A program made the position numbers and the translations under genes. A stretch of DNA of 64,000 bases from Paraburkholderia solitsugae (GTDB lineage: Bacteria > Pseudomonadota > Gammaproteobacteria > Burkholderiales > Burkholderiaceae): positions 23,163 through 87,162 of the forward strand of contig NZ_WOEY01000011.1 in assembly GCF_013177695.1 (NCBI RefSeq), read 5' to 3'. Under the pieces are notes generated by a model, which was not told where the DNA came from, did no database searches, and saw only the letters and a program-made list of their open reading frames with translations. Positions 16,619 through 26,795 of this stretch are shown here, piece after piece. Each line of letters begins with the position of its first letter. Within the stretch, counting starts at the first letter, position 1.

Positions 16619-17362
16619 ATGCTGGATCGTGAAGGCTTTCGCCCGAACGTCGGCATCATCCTCTTGAACGCGCACAACGAGGTGTTTTGGGGCAAACGGC
16701 TCCGTGAACATTCCTGGCAGTTTCCGCAAGGGGGCATCAAGTACGGAGAGACCCCTGTGCAAGCGATGTATCGGGAGTTACACGAAGAAACCGGGCTGCT
16801 TCCTGAGCACGTCAAGGTGATCGGTCGCACGCGCGACTGGTTGCGTTACGAGGTGCCTGACAAGTTCATCAAGCGCGAAGTACGCGGTCATTACCGCGGC
16901 CAGAAACAAATCTGGTTTTTGCTCCGGATGGTTGGACGCGATTGCGACATATGCTTGCGCGCCACTGACCACCCTGAGTTCGATGCGTGGCGCTGGAACG
17001 AGTACTGGGTGCCCCTCGACTGTGTGATCGAGTTCAAGCGGGATGTGTATCAGTTGGCGCTGACGGAGCTATCCCGTTTCATGCGCCGGGCTGCGCCGCG
17101 TGCGGAAAAACCTGGCGGGCACCATGGGCCGCGTTATCCCCGGATAGCGTCGTCAATGGAAAGTCCGCCGGATTCGACGATGATGACGGTCACTGCCTCG
17201 GTGACCACACTCAGCATCGAAACGTCGATTCACACGACGATCGTGTCTGATTGCGGTCCGGGCTCCGGGTCGGTAGCCGAGGTTGGCTCCGAGTCGGAAC
17301 ACGAAGACGAATCGGAGCGCGAAACCGCCGGCTCGCTGTTCCGCCCTGGCGTAAGCAATTAA
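16619..17362 (+). CDS. rppH: RNA pyrophosphohydrolase (NUDIX) with long C-terminal extension
   Basis: A 247-residue protein. Residues 1-160 match RppH/NudH, which removes pyrophosphate from mRNA 5' ends to start RNase E decay. The NUDIX box spans residues 38-60 (GGIKYGE...RELHEETGL). After RRAAPRAEK the protein continues with about 85 Ser/Thr/Glu/Gly-rich residues ending in acidic stretches ([12 protein letters not shown]), absent from the 176-residue E. coli enzyme. The ATG at 16619 is chosen over the upstream ATG at 16547 because it fits the family N-terminus ([13 protein letters not shown]) and the promoter position. Confidence 0.93.
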   Translation: MLDREGFRPNVGIILLNAHNEVFWGKRLREHSWQFPQGGIKYGETPVQAMYRELHEETGLLPEHVKVIGRTRDWLRYEVPDKFIKREVRGHYRGQKQIWFLLRMVGRDCDICLRATDHPEFDAWRWNEYWVPLDCVIEFKRDVYQLALTELSRFMRRAAPRAEKPGGHHGPRYPRIASSMESPPDSTMMTVTASVTTLSIETSIHTTIVSDCGPGSGSVAEVGSESEHEDESERETAGSLFRPGVSN

Positions 17363-17439
17363 CAACTCTGTGCGGCTTGTCCACGCCGCCTCTGCGGGTG
17401 CGGCTCAATGAGCCGCACCCGTGTTTCGAGGAAACCATA

Positions 17440-17991
17440 TTGAAAGCACTTGCTCTCGTCGTGGCGTGCGTCGCCACCGGCGCCCTGCTGGCTGGTTGCG
17501 CCAGCAAACCCACAAATAAAGACGACAGCGCGTTTGCCTACTTGCTGGACCGGCCGAGCAACTGGGTGGAGAACAAGGTGGACACGTTGCCGCCGCTGCC
17601 ACAAGACTCGAATCTTCTTCCTTTCGATGTCTCCGGCAACACCCCGCTGCAGTTCTCGATCGATAGAAACTCGTTGAGCGTCGGCACCGACGGCGTGGTG
17701 CGCTACACGGTGGTCGTGACAAGCCCAAGCGGCGCGCGCAACGTGAACTACGAAGGGATTCGCTGCGACACGTATGAATGGCGCCAGTACGCTGGGCTGA
17801 ACGCCGATCACGACGGCTGGGACCAGACCGTCGCCAACGACTTCAGGCGCATCGAGAATGGCGCGCTGAACGCCTATCAGGCAGCGCTGTATCAGGATTA
17901 TTTCTGCGCGAACAAGATACCCATCGGCAACGCGAAGCAGATTGTCGAGAACATCCGCTACAAGCGCACGCAGACCTCACTGGTTCACTAA
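17440..17991 (+). CDS. CNP1-like family lipoprotein
   Basis: A 183-residue protein with a signal peptide and lipobox LLAGC (Cys20), so a lipoprotein. The mature part has the CNP1-like (neisserial/Burkholderia) domain of unknown function, with a conserved pair of cysteines in GIRCDTYEWRQYA and DYFCANK. The start is taken as TTG at 17440, with GAGGAAA nine bases upstream; frames further upstream read into the rppH end region and add an implausible Arg-rich leader. A bidirectional terminator follows at 18040-18076. Confidence 0.85.
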   Translation: MKALALVVACVATGALLAGCASKPTNKDDSAFAYLLDRPSNWVENKVDTLPPLPQDSNLLPFDVSGNTPLQFSIDRNSLSVGTDGVVRYTVVVTSPSGARNVNYEGIRCDTYEWRQYAGLNADHDGWDQTVANDFRRIENGALNAYQAALYQDYFCANKIPIGNAKQIVENIRYKRTQTSLVH

Positions 17992-18039
17992 GGCAGGCTT
18001 CGCGAGCGCACTTCGAATCTGGAAGACGCCGCGGACGTG

Positions 18040-18076
18040 AAAAAGCCGTTCCAGCTCACGCTGGAACGGCTTTTTT
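18040..18076. terminator. Bidirectional terminator between the CNP1-like gene and proB
   Basis: A 12-bp perfect stem (AGCCGTTCCAGC / GCTGGAACGGCT) with loop TCAC, flanked by A4-5 on the left and T5-6 on the right, serving both converging genes. Confidence 0.9.
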
Positions 18077-18103
18077 GTCTTTGGCGCGTACTTTGTCCGG
18101 AGA

Positions 18104-19222
18104 TCAGACCAGCACGAGGTTGTCGCGGTGGATCAACTCAGGCTCCAGCATGTAGCCGAGCACCGATTCAATCTCGCCGCTCGGACGCCGCTGGATCAGC
18201 TTGGTTTCCGCACTGCTGTAGTTCGTCAGGCCACGTGCAACTTCACGCCCTGCCGCGCTTAGGCAGGCGATCACTTCGCCGCGCGCAAACGCGCCCTGCA
18301 CGCCGACGATACCGATCGGCAGCAAGCTCTTGCCGCCTTCGGTCAGCTTTTCGACTGCGCCATCGTCGATCACGACATGACCACGCACCTGCAGGTGATC
18401 AGTCATCCATTGCTTGCGCGCCGCCATGCGTGCAGTGCGAGCGATCAACTGCGTGCCGATCGCCTCGCCCGAGGCCAGCCGTGACAGCACGTCCGCTTCA
18501 CGACCGCTCGCGATGACCGTATTGGCGCCGCTGTGCGCCGCGCGTTTGGCCGCGAGAATCTTGGTCAGCATACCGCCACGCCCCAGGCTCGAACCAGCAC
18601 CGCCCGCCATTGCTTCGAGCTCCGGCGCACCAGCATCTGCCTGCTGAACCAGTGTTGCGTTCGGATCCTTGCGCGGGTCGGCGGTAAAGAGACCTTGCTG
18701 ATCGGTGAGGATCACGAGCGCATCGCCTTCGATCAGATTCGCGACCAATGCGCCCAGCGTGTCGTTATCGCCGAACTTGATTTCGTCGGTGACAACGGTG
18801 TCGTTCTCGTTGATGATCGGCACGACGCCAAGACGCAGCAGCGTCAGCAACGTGGAGCGCGCGTTCAGATAGCGTTCGCGGTCGGCCAGATCGGCGTGGG
18901 TCAGCAGAATCTGCGCGGTCTGGATCGAATGTTCGGCAAAGCGGCTTTCGTAGACTTGCGCGAGACCCATTTGACCGACCGCGGCGGCCGCCTGCAATTC
19001 GTCGATCTCGCGTGGCCGCTTGGTCCAGCCGAGCCGCTGCATCCCTTCGGCAATGGCGCCCGAACTGACCAGCACCACTTCCTTGCCTTGCGCGCGCAGT
19101 GCGGCAATCTGAGCGGCCCAGCGGCCGATCGCAGCATGATCGAGGCCGCGCCCGTCATTCGTGACGAGGCTCGAGCCGACTTTCACTACCAATCGCCGTG
19201 AATCTGCGATGACGGAACGCAT
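18104..19222 (-). CDS. proB: Glutamate 5-kinase
   Basis: A 372-residue enzyme catalysing the first step of proline synthesis, ATP-dependent phosphorylation of glutamate. An amino-acid-kinase domain ([17 protein letters not shown] at the N-terminus, [18 protein letters not shown] near 160) is followed by a C-terminal PUA domain (about 280-372). It is downstream of obgE on the same strand (73-base gap), as in related genomes. proA is not in the window. Confidence 0.96.
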   Translation of the reverse strand: MRSVIADSRRLVVKVGSSLVTNDGRGLDHAAIGRWAAQIAALRAQGKEVVLVSSGAIAEGMQRLGWTKRPREIDELQAAAAVGQMGLAQVYESRFAEHSIQTAQILLTHADLADRERYLNARSTLLTLLRLGVVPIINENDTVVTDEIKFGDNDTLGALVANLIEGDALVILTDQQGLFTADPRKDPNATLVQQADAGAPELEAMAGGAGSSLGRGGMLTKILAAKRAAHSGANTVIASGREADVLSRLASGEAIGTQLIARTARMAARKQWMTDHLQVRGHVVIDDGAVEKLTEGGKSLLPIGIVGVQGAFARGEVIACLSAAGREVARGLTNYSSAETKLIQRRPSGEIESVLGYMLEPELIHRDNLVLV

Positions 19223-19295
19223 TGTGCGCGGTCTCCCAAGATGACGCGTGATGCATGCCGGCGACCCTTACAGGCGCCGGCGCTCAGGCTTGTTA

Positions 19296-20480
<1,185 letters not shown>

Positions 20481-20582
20481 CTATTTTGCCGCGCCCGCCG
20501 TGCGGTGAGCAATCAGCCGATCGGCTAACCGCGCCGACATGGCCACTCAATCCGCCCATTCTTCAGGCAAAAGACGCTGCAA

Positions 20583-20617
20583 TAAAAAAGGCCCCGCGAA
20601 CTTCGCGGGGCCTTTTT
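20583..20617 (-). terminator. Terminator after rpmA
   Basis: Stem GGCCCCGCGAA / TTCGCGGGGCC with A-run and T-run on its two sides. It lies 30-60 bases after the rpmA stop and separates rplU-rpmA from obgE; partial readthrough could still feed obgE. It would work in both directions. Confidence 0.85.
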
Positions 20618-20646
20618 CCGGTCCTGAAGCCCGTGCCTGAGTAAAC

Positions 20647-20910
20647 TCAGACTGCTGCCGGGACGACGTTGACCATGTGCTTCTTCGCTGCGCCCTTCGT
20701 CGAGAAATTGACGTGGCCGTCCGTCAGCGCGAACAAGGTGTGATCCTTGCCGATACCGACGTTTTCGCCCGGGTGCATGCGCGTGCCACGTTGACGCACG
20801 ATGATGCCGCCAGCGTTGATGGCCTGACCGCCGTAAACCTTGACGCCGAGACGCTTCGATTCAGAGTCGCGGCCGTTGCGGGATGATCCGCCTGCCTTTT
20901 TGTGTGCCAT
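20647..20910 (-). CDS. rpmA: 50S ribosomal protein L27
   Basis: An 87-residue ribosomal protein with the standard N-terminus [20 protein letters not shown]; it reaches the peptidyl transferase centre. It follows rplU by 25 bases and is preceded by a strong AAGGAGC ribosome site. Confidence 0.98.
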   Translation of the reverse strand: MAHKKAGGSSRNGRDSESKRLGVKVYGGQAINAGGIIVRQRGTRMHPGENVGIGKDHTLFALTDGHVNFSTKGAAKKHMVNVVPAAV

Positions 20911-20935
20911 TTGATTTGCTCCTTAACCGGTGCGC

Positions 20936-21247
20936 TTACGCGTTGATCGCGTCGATGCGCAGTTCGGTATAGTTCTGGCGGTGGCCGCCATGCTTCTGGT
21001 AGTGCTTCCGGCGACGCATCTTGAAGATGGTCACTTTTGCGTGACGACCTTGCGACACGACGGTAGCCTTGACGGAAGCCCCACTGACCAGCGGCGTACC
21101 GAACTTAATCGATTCGCCTTCGCCCACTGCGAGAACCTGGTCGAGCGTGATTTCAGCGTCAATGTCTGCCGGTATCTGTTCTACTTTAAGTTTTTCGCCG
21201 ACGGCAACCTTATATTGCTTGCCACCGGTTTTTATGACCGCGTACAT
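20936..21247 (-). CDS. rplU: 50S ribosomal protein L21
   Basis: A 103-residue protein starting [14 protein letters not shown] and carrying the [19 protein letters not shown]-binding signature. The open frame extends 74 codons upstream, but the ATG at 21247 gives the universal N-terminus and has GAGG upstream. The promoter at 21302-21330 is very close to consensus, fitting a highly expressed ribosomal operon. Confidence 0.98.
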   Translation of the reverse strand: MYAVIKTGGKQYKVAVGEKLKVEQIPADIDAEITLDQVLAVGEGESIKFGTPLVSGASVKATVVSQGRHAKVTIFKMRRRKHYQKHGGHRQNYTELRIDAINA

Positions 21248-21301
21248 TGAGAACCTCACTCTGTGTTCATTTTTCCCACGCACCGCGCGCGGAAACCCGT
21301 G

Positions 21302-21330
21302 ATTATACATAGAGTTAGCTGCTCGGTCAA
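21302..21330 (-). promoter_or_regulatory. Predicted rplU-rpmA promoter
   Basis: On the minus strand TTGACC (21330-21325), a 17-base spacer and a perfect TATAAT (21307-21302), 55 bases before the rplU ATG. This is one of the best sigma-70 promoters in the window. Confidence 0.85.
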
Positions 21331-21454
21331 AACTCATTGAGCGTCGCCGCGCGCACCGCCCGGCGCCTTGCCGTCCAGCCCCGGCACGCGGCCCTGCCGC
21401 GGCCTCCGTCGCGCCGTGCCGCAGCCTGCGACCCGGAACTGCCACGATTCGCCT

Positions 21455-21460
21455 TATAAT
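21455..21460 (+). promoter_or_regulatory. Predicted -10 element of the octaprenyl diphosphate synthase gene
   Basis: Perfect TATAAT 27 bases before the ATG at 21487; no clear -35 box, which is common in GC-rich betaproteobacterial promoters. Confidence 0.45.
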
Positions 21461-21486
21461 TCGCGGCACTACCCAACTCAGCCATC

Positions 21487-22479
21487 ATGTCGTCGACTGC
21501 CACCCCCTCCTCCAACGCCGCCAGCCTGCTCGCTCCGATCGCCGAAGACATGCAGCAGGTCAATCGCGTCATACGGCACCGTCTGGCGTCCGACGTGATG
21601 CTGATCAATCAGATCTCCGAGTACATCATCAGTGCAGGCGGCAAGCGGCTACGGCCCGCGCTGCTATTGCTGATGGCGGGTGCACTGGGCGAAACCACCG
21701 GGCATCGCCACGAACTGGCGGCGGTGGTGGAATTCATCCACACGGCCACGCTGCTGCACGACGACGTGGTCGACGAATCCGACCTGCGGCGCGGCCGCCA
21801 GACCGCCAACGCGCTGTTCGGCAACGCCGCGAGCGTCCTGGTCGGTGACTTCCTGTACTCGCGCTCGTTCCAGATGATGGTCGGCGTGGGCAAGATGCGC
21901 GTGATGGAAATCCTGTCGGAGGCGACCAACATCATCTCCGAGGGCGAAGTGCTGCAGTTGCTGAACATGCACGACGCCGACGTGGACGAAACGCGCTACA
22001 TGCAGGTGATCCGCTACAAAACGGCCAAGCTGTTCGAAGCCGCCGCCCAACTCGGGGCGGTGCTGGCCGGTTCGGATGCAAAGACGGAAGCCGCGGCGGC
22101 GGAATTCGGCCGCCGTATCGGCACCGCGTTCCAGATCATGGACGACTGGCTCGACTATACGGGCACGGCTGAATCGATGGGCAAGAACGCCGGCGACGAT
22201 CTGCGCGAAGGCAAACCCACGCTCCCGCTCATTTATCTGATCGAACGCGGCACGCCTGAGCAGTCGGCGCTCGCACGGGAAGCCATCGAGCAAGGCGGCA
22301 CGGACCGTTTCGACACCATTTTCGAAGCGATCACGCGTTCCGGCGCACTGGATCACACGCTCGAGTGCGCGAAGCAGGAAGCGCTGGCAGCAGCTGCAGC
22401 AATTTCTTCATTTCCCGATTCCATTTTCAAAGATAGTCTGCTAGAATTATGTTCTTACTCGACGGCAAGACAGTCTTGA
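21487..22479 (+). CDS. ispB: Octaprenyl (polyprenyl) diphosphate synthase
   Basis: A 330-residue trans-prenyltransferase making the side chain of ubiquinone. The first Asp-rich motif DDVVD (92-96) and the second DDWLD (about 220) that bind magnesium and substrate are present, along with GGKRLRP near 51. Product length (C40 as in E. coli) is inferred from the family. It stands divergent from rplU, a classical neighbourhood of this gene. Confidence 0.94.
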   Translation: MSSTATPSSNAASLLAPIAEDMQQVNRVIRHRLASDVMLINQISEYIISAGGKRLRPALLLLMAGALGETTGHRHELAAVVEFIHTATLLHDDVVDESDLRRGRQTANALFGNAASVLVGDFLYSRSFQMMVGVGKMRVMEILSEATNIISEGEVLQLLNMHDADVDETRYMQVIRYKTAKLFEAAAQLGAVLAGSDAKTEAAAAEFGRRIGTAFQIMDDWLDYTGTAESMGKNAGDDLREGKPTLPLIYLIERGTPEQSALAREAIEQGGTDRFDTIFEAITRSGALDHTLECAKQEALAAAAAISSFPDSIFKDSLLELCSYSTARQS

Positions 22480-22517
22480 ACGAGACTGAAACACCGTAAG
22501 AGTCCAGCAGTACAGAT

Positions 22518-22594
22518 CGGGGTGTAGCTTAGCCTGGTAGAGCGCTACGTTCGGGACGTAGAGGCCGGAGGTTCGAATCCTCTCACCCCGACCA
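22518..22594 (+). tRNA. tRNA-Pro (anticodon CGG)
   Basis: A 77-base gene whose acceptor arms CGGGGTG and CACCCCG pair perfectly, with D arm, anticodon stem CTACG/CGTAG, anticodon loop TTCGGGA (anticodon CGG, reading CCG), T arm GGAGG-TTCGAAT-CCTCT and an encoded ACCA end. A terminator follows at 22621. Confidence 0.97.
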
Positions 22595-22620
22595 GATTTG
22601 CCTTGTTAGTTCAAGGCTCG

Positions 22621-22652
22621 AAAAACCGCCCAGCTTGCTTGGCGGTTTTTTG
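22621..22652 (+). terminator. Terminator after tRNA-Pro
   Basis: Stem ACCGCCCAGC / GCTTGGCGGT (one mismatch/wobble region around the loop) followed by six T, 27 bases after the tRNA. Confidence 0.85.
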
Positions 22653-22797
22653 TTTTGGGTCGCGATTTTTCTGCACCTCGTCAACGGCATGCCGTTGCGT
22701 GCGACTTGTCCTGAGCGTCTTAGGCCATCCGCACAGGCGGTTAGCCCAGCCCCCTCTGCTATATTCTCTCCATCCCGTCCCCTATCTTTCACAACGC

Positions 22798-24102
22798 GTG
22801 GAACAACTTCCCTTATGGGCGCAGATTGGCGCCGTCTTTCTGCTGCTTATCTGCTCCAGCTTTTTTTCGATTTCCGAAACGGCGATGATGGCGATCAACC
22901 GCCATCGCCTGAAACACCTTGCCAATAAGAATGCGCTCGGTGCGAAGACCACTCAGGGTCTTCTGGCACACACCGACCAGCTGTTGAGCGTGGTCCTGAT
23001 CGGCAACAATCTCTTCAACACGATTATCCCGGTGCTCACCACCTCGATCGCGTTGCATACCTTCGGCCATAACAATGTGGTGCTGTCAATCGCGACCGGC
23101 ATCGTCGCGTTCCTGATCATCGTGTTCGCGGAAATCACGCCGAAGATCGTCGGCGCGACGTTCCCGGAGAAGATCGCGCTGCCGGCCAGCCTGTTGATTG
23201 CACCAATGATGCGAGTCGGCAAGCCGCTCGTCTGGTTCGTCAATCTGTTCGCGAACACGATCTTGCGCGTGCTGCATATCAATACCAAAGGCGCGCACGA
23301 TCAGCGGCTTTCCACCGAAGAGCTGCGCACCATCGTGCTCGAATCAGGCAGCTTCATGCCGACCAAGCACCGCAGCATTCTGCTGAACCTGTTCGACCTC
23401 GAGAACATCTCCGTCGACGACGTGATGATCCCGCGCCGCCGCATCGAAGCGCTCGACTTCGACGCGCCGTTCGAACAGATCCTGCATCAGCTGGAAACCT
23501 GTTATCACAACAAGCTGATCGTCTATCAAGGCGACATCGACCGGGTGCTCGGCGTGCTCCACGTGCGCAAGACACTGGCTGCGCTGCACAACCAGGAACT
23601 GGAGCGCGAGACACTGCGCGAGTTGCTGGCCGAGCCGTATTTCGTGCCGACCGGTACGCCAGTATTCCAGCAACTGCAGTACTTCCAGGAGAGCCGTCAC
23701 CGTACGGCGCTGGTCGTGAACGAGTACGGCGAGCTGCAAGGGCTGGTCACGCCGGAAGACATCATCGAAGAGTTGATCGGCGAATTCACCACGTCGATTC
23801 CGCGTAGCGCCAATTCGCGCGGCGGCTGGAACGAGGGCGGCGAATGTATCGTTGCGGGCAGCATGCCGCTGCGCGAACTGAACCGCTGGCTGCATCTCAC
23901 ACTGCCGACCGACGGACCAAAGACGCTCAACGGGTTGATTCTCGAAATACTCGAAGAGATTCCCGATGGTGACGTGTGCGTGCAGATCGGCGAGGTGAAA
24001 CTCGAAGTGATGCGCAGCGACGACCAGGCGATTCGCACCGTCAAGCTGTTCAGACCGCCCGCTCGCGCGGGTGCAAAGGCCGTCAAGGCCGCGCGCGGCT
24101 AA
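22798..24102 (+). CDS. CorC/HlyC-type membrane protein with CBS domains (DUF21)
   Basis: A 434-residue protein with an N-terminal DUF21 (CNNM) membrane domain of four segments (about 5-190, with ISETAMMAINRHRLKHLA), a CBS-domain pair (about 205-335) and a C-terminal CorC_HlyC domain. Homologues take part in magnesium/cobalt handling, though direct transport is debated. The start is taken as GTG at 22798, giving MEQLPLWAQIGAVFLLL; the upstream part of the frame overlaps the tRNA terminator and cannot be coding. No obvious ribosome site is seen. Confidence 0.88.
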   Translation: MEQLPLWAQIGAVFLLLICSSFFSISETAMMAINRHRLKHLANKNALGAKTTQGLLAHTDQLLSVVLIGNNLFNTIIPVLTTSIALHTFGHNNVVLSIATGIVAFLIIVFAEITPKIVGATFPEKIALPASLLIAPMMRVGKPLVWFVNLFANTILRVLHINTKGAHDQRLSTEELRTIVLESGSFMPTKHRSILLNLFDLENISVDDVMIPRRRIEALDFDAPFEQILHQLETCYHNKLIVYQGDIDRVLGVLHVRKTLAALHNQELERETLRELLAEPYFVPTGTPVFQQLQYFQESRHRTALVVNEYGELQGLVTPEDIIEELIGEFTTSIPRSANSRGGWNEGGECIVAGSMPLRELNRWLHLTLPTDGPKTLNGLILEILEEIPDGDVCVQIGEVKLEVMRSDDQAIRTVKLFRPPARAGAKAVKAARG

Positions 24103-24234
24103 GCCCCGCACGCCGCAGAGCATCGCACAGTGGCGCAACGCGCGCCATTAGCCGATTGGCTGAATGGTGGTGTTGGCGGCCTTACCGGATGATGAAGTCG
24201 TCGTGTTCTACAGGCGGCTCATCACCGGTCGCTC

Positions 24235-25542
24235 ATGCAAGGTTCTTTTCAACGCGCGGCGTCGTTGCGGCCCGTCGCATTCGATAGCGAAAGCCCAGCC
24301 AAACCCAGGCACAACACCTTTCCGGCCGATGCCAGTGTCAGTGCCAACCTCAACGCGAGTCTCGTCGATTCCGACAACGCGCCTGCCGTTCGCCTCTTAA
24401 CCGACACGCTGCAGGAAGCAACCCGCCGCAATGCGTCGGACCTGCACATCGAGCCGGCGGAACATGGCTGGCGCGTGCGTTTGCGCATCGACGGCGTACT
24501 GCATGAAATCCCTCAGCCTCCCGCGCATCTGCGCGACGCGTTCATCACGCGCGTGAAGGTGCTGGCGCGCATGGATATCGCCGAGCGGCGCGTGCCGCAG
24601 GACGGCCGGCTGCGTATTGCCACGTCACCCGGCCGCGTCGAAGACTATCGCGTCAACTCGCTGCCTACCCTGTTCGGCGAAAAGCTGGTGTTGCGCAGGC
24701 TCGACGCGCTACCCACCGATCTTTCGCTCGACTCGCTCGGCCTCGATCCACAACAACGCGAAGCCGTCGATGCCGCGATTCGCGCGCCGCACGGCCTCGT
24801 GCTCGTCACCGGGCCCACCGGAAGCGGCAAGACGCTGTCGCTGTACTGCTTCCTGCACATGCTCAACGATGAGGCGCGCAATCTGTGCTCGGTGGAGGAT
24901 CCGGCGGAAATCCAGTTGGCGGGTATCAATCAGGTCAGCGTGCGCGAAAAGGCCGGCCTGACATTCGCGGTGGCACTACGTGCGTTTCTCCGTCAGGACC
25001 CCGATGTGATCATGGTTGGAGAAATCCGCGACGACGAAACCGCCGATGTTGCCGTGAAGGCCGCGCAGACCGGCCACCTCGTCCTGTCGACCTTGCACAC
25101 GAATGACGCGCCTGCTGCCGTCGCGCGCCTGATCGACATCGGCGTCGAGCCGTACAACCTCGCCGCCGCGCTCAGGATGGTGACGGCACAACGGCTCGTG
25201 CGGCGGCTCTGCGCAGCGTGCCGCGCACCCGCTCGGCAATCGGTGGCGGCGCTGCGGGCAGCGGGTTTCGCCGACGATCAGCTCGACGGCTGGCAACTAT
25301 TCACCGCCACCGGATGCGCAGCCTGCCACGATATCGGCTATCGGGGCCGTGTCGGGGTTCACCAGGTCATGCCTGTGTCCGATGCGATGCGTGAGTTGAT
25401 CGTGGCACGCGCAGGCACCCACGAGCTGGCCCGGCTCGCGCACACTGAACAGGTCACCACCTTGCGCGCCGCAGCCTTGGCGCGTGTGCGCGACGGCACG
25501 ACAAGTCTTGCCGAAGCGCTGGCCGCTACCGAGGTCGCATGA
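24235..25542 (+). CDS. pilB: Type IV pilus assembly / type II secretion ATPase (short PilB/GspE)
   Basis: A 435-residue GspE-family ATPase that powers pilus extension. It has Walker A GPTGSGKT (near 195), an Asp box, Walker B DVIMVGEIRD (near 260) and the four-cysteine zinc site (LCAAC then GCAAC). It lacks the N-terminal GspE/PilB N1 domain present in the roughly 570-residue Pseudomonas PilB. The start is uncertain: ATG at 24235 has no ribosome site, and conserved sequence begins near residue 45. The ATGA overlap with pilC indicates coupled translation. Confidence 0.88.
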   Translation: MQGSFQRAASLRPVAFDSESPAKPRHNTFPADASVSANLNASLVDSDNAPAVRLLTDTLQEATRRNASDLHIEPAEHGWRVRLRIDGVLHEIPQPPAHLRDAFITRVKVLARMDIAERRVPQDGRLRIATSPGRVEDYRVNSLPTLFGEKLVLRRLDALPTDLSLDSLGLDPQQREAVDAAIRAPHGLVLVTGPTGSGKTLSLYCFLHMLNDEARNLCSVEDPAEIQLAGINQVSVREKAGLTFAVALRAFLRQDPDVIMVGEIRDDETADVAVKAAQTGHLVLSTLHTNDAPAAVARLIDIGVEPYNLAAALRMVTAQRLVRRLCAACRAPARQSVAALRAAGFADDQLDGWQLFTATGCAACHDIGYRGRVGVHQVMPVSDAMRELIVARAGTHELARLAHTEQVTTLRAAALARVRDGTTSLAEALAATEVA

Positions 25543-26768
25543 GCACTGCAGCGACTCACCCACCGCCAGCGGCCGAGATGCGCTTCAGATGGCGCGGCGT
25601 CGATGCCGACGGTGTACAGAAAACCGGTGCGCTCATTGCGCCAGACGTCAGCACCGCGCGAGCCATGCTCAAGCGTAAAAAGCTGTTCATCGTCGAACTC
25701 GCGGCACGCGGGCCGGCGCCACGTCCCCAAACCCGCACCATCGACGTCACGGTGTTCACCCGCCAGCTCGCCAGTCTGCTACGCGCCGGTTTGCCACTCG
25801 CACCTTCGCTGGAACTGCTGGCGCAAGCGCAGCATTCACGCCGGCAAGGCATGCCGCGGATCGTCGGCGCGCTGGCGCGCGACATCACCCGTGGCCTGCG
25901 CTTCTCCGCGGCATTGCAGCGACATCCTGCGCAGTCCAACGCGCTGTACTGTCAGCTCGTCGAAGTCGGCGAAGCAGCCGGCGCGCTGCCGGCCGTCCTT
26001 GCCCGGATTGCCGACGACCGCGAACGCGCCGCCGCGCAGCGTGCCAAGGTGCGCGCCGCACTCACTTATCCGGTCGCGATCCTGTTGCTGGCAATTGCCA
26101 TTACCGCAGCGCTGCTGGTTTGGGTCGTGCCGACCTTCAAGCAGATCTTCGACGGCTTCGGCGCGCAACTGCCCGCCCCCACGCAGTTCGTGCTGGCTTT
26201 GTCGGCGGGTGCCGCGCGATGGAGCATTCCTCTGGCCGTCGTGATCTTCGCAGCGGGCTCGGTTGTGACGTTTCTGTTACGACGTTCCGAAGCAGCGCGC
26301 ATCCGCTTCGCGCGCTTATCGCTGACAATGCCGGTCGCCGGTCCGTTGCTGCGCACCTTGTGCGCGGCGCGCTGGAGCTGCGCGCTCGGCACCTTGCTGT
26401 CGGCCGGCACACCGCTCGCGGACGCGTTCGATTCACTGACTCACGCCACCGGCAACGCTTTCTTCGATCGCGCCACTGTGGAAATTGCCGCCCGGCTGCG
26501 GCGCGGCGAACGGCTTGCCGCGGCCATGCGCGCGGCGCACTGCTTTCCGCCGGAGGTCGTGCAGCCGGTTGCGGTTGCCGAGGAGTCCGGGGCGCTCGAC
26601 ACGATGCTGATCGATGTGGCGTCGCTCGCCGATCGGCAGGTAGACGAAAAGATCGGCACGCTCTCGAGCCTGTGCGAACCGCTTGTCATCATCGTGCTGG
26701 GCACGCTGGTCGGCGGCCTGGTGATCGCGATGTATCTTCCCATTATTCAACTCGGCAACGTAGTGTAG
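25539..26768 (+). CDS. pilC: Type IV pilus inner membrane platform protein
   Basis: A 409-residue GspF/PilC-family protein with two repeated cytoplasmic helical domains and three membrane segments (about 180-202, 225-250 and 380-403). It anchors the assembly ATPase at the inner membrane. Its ATG overlaps the stop of pilB (ATGA). pilD follows after 27 bases, making a pilBCD set. Confidence 0.93.
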   Translation: MSTAATHPPPAAEMRFRWRGVDADGVQKTGALIAPDVSTARAMLKRKKLFIVELAARGPAPRPQTRTIDVTVFTRQLASLLRAGLPLAPSLELLAQAQHSRRQGMPRIVGALARDITRGLRFSAALQRHPAQSNALYCQLVEVGEAAGALPAVLARIADDRERAAAQRAKVRAALTYPVAILLLAIAITAALLVWVVPTFKQIFDGFGAQLPAPTQFVLALSAGAARWSIPLAVVIFAAGSVVTFLLRRSEAARIRFARLSLTMPVAGPLLRTLCAARWSCALGTLLSAGTPLADAFDSLTHATGNAFFDRATVEIAARLRRGERLAAAMRAAHCFPPEVVQPVAVAEESGALDTMLIDVASLADRQVDEKIGTLSSLCEPLVIIVLGTLVGGLVIAMYLPIIQLGNVV

Positions 26769-26795
26769 CATCGCAGCCGAATCCCACCCTTTTAT

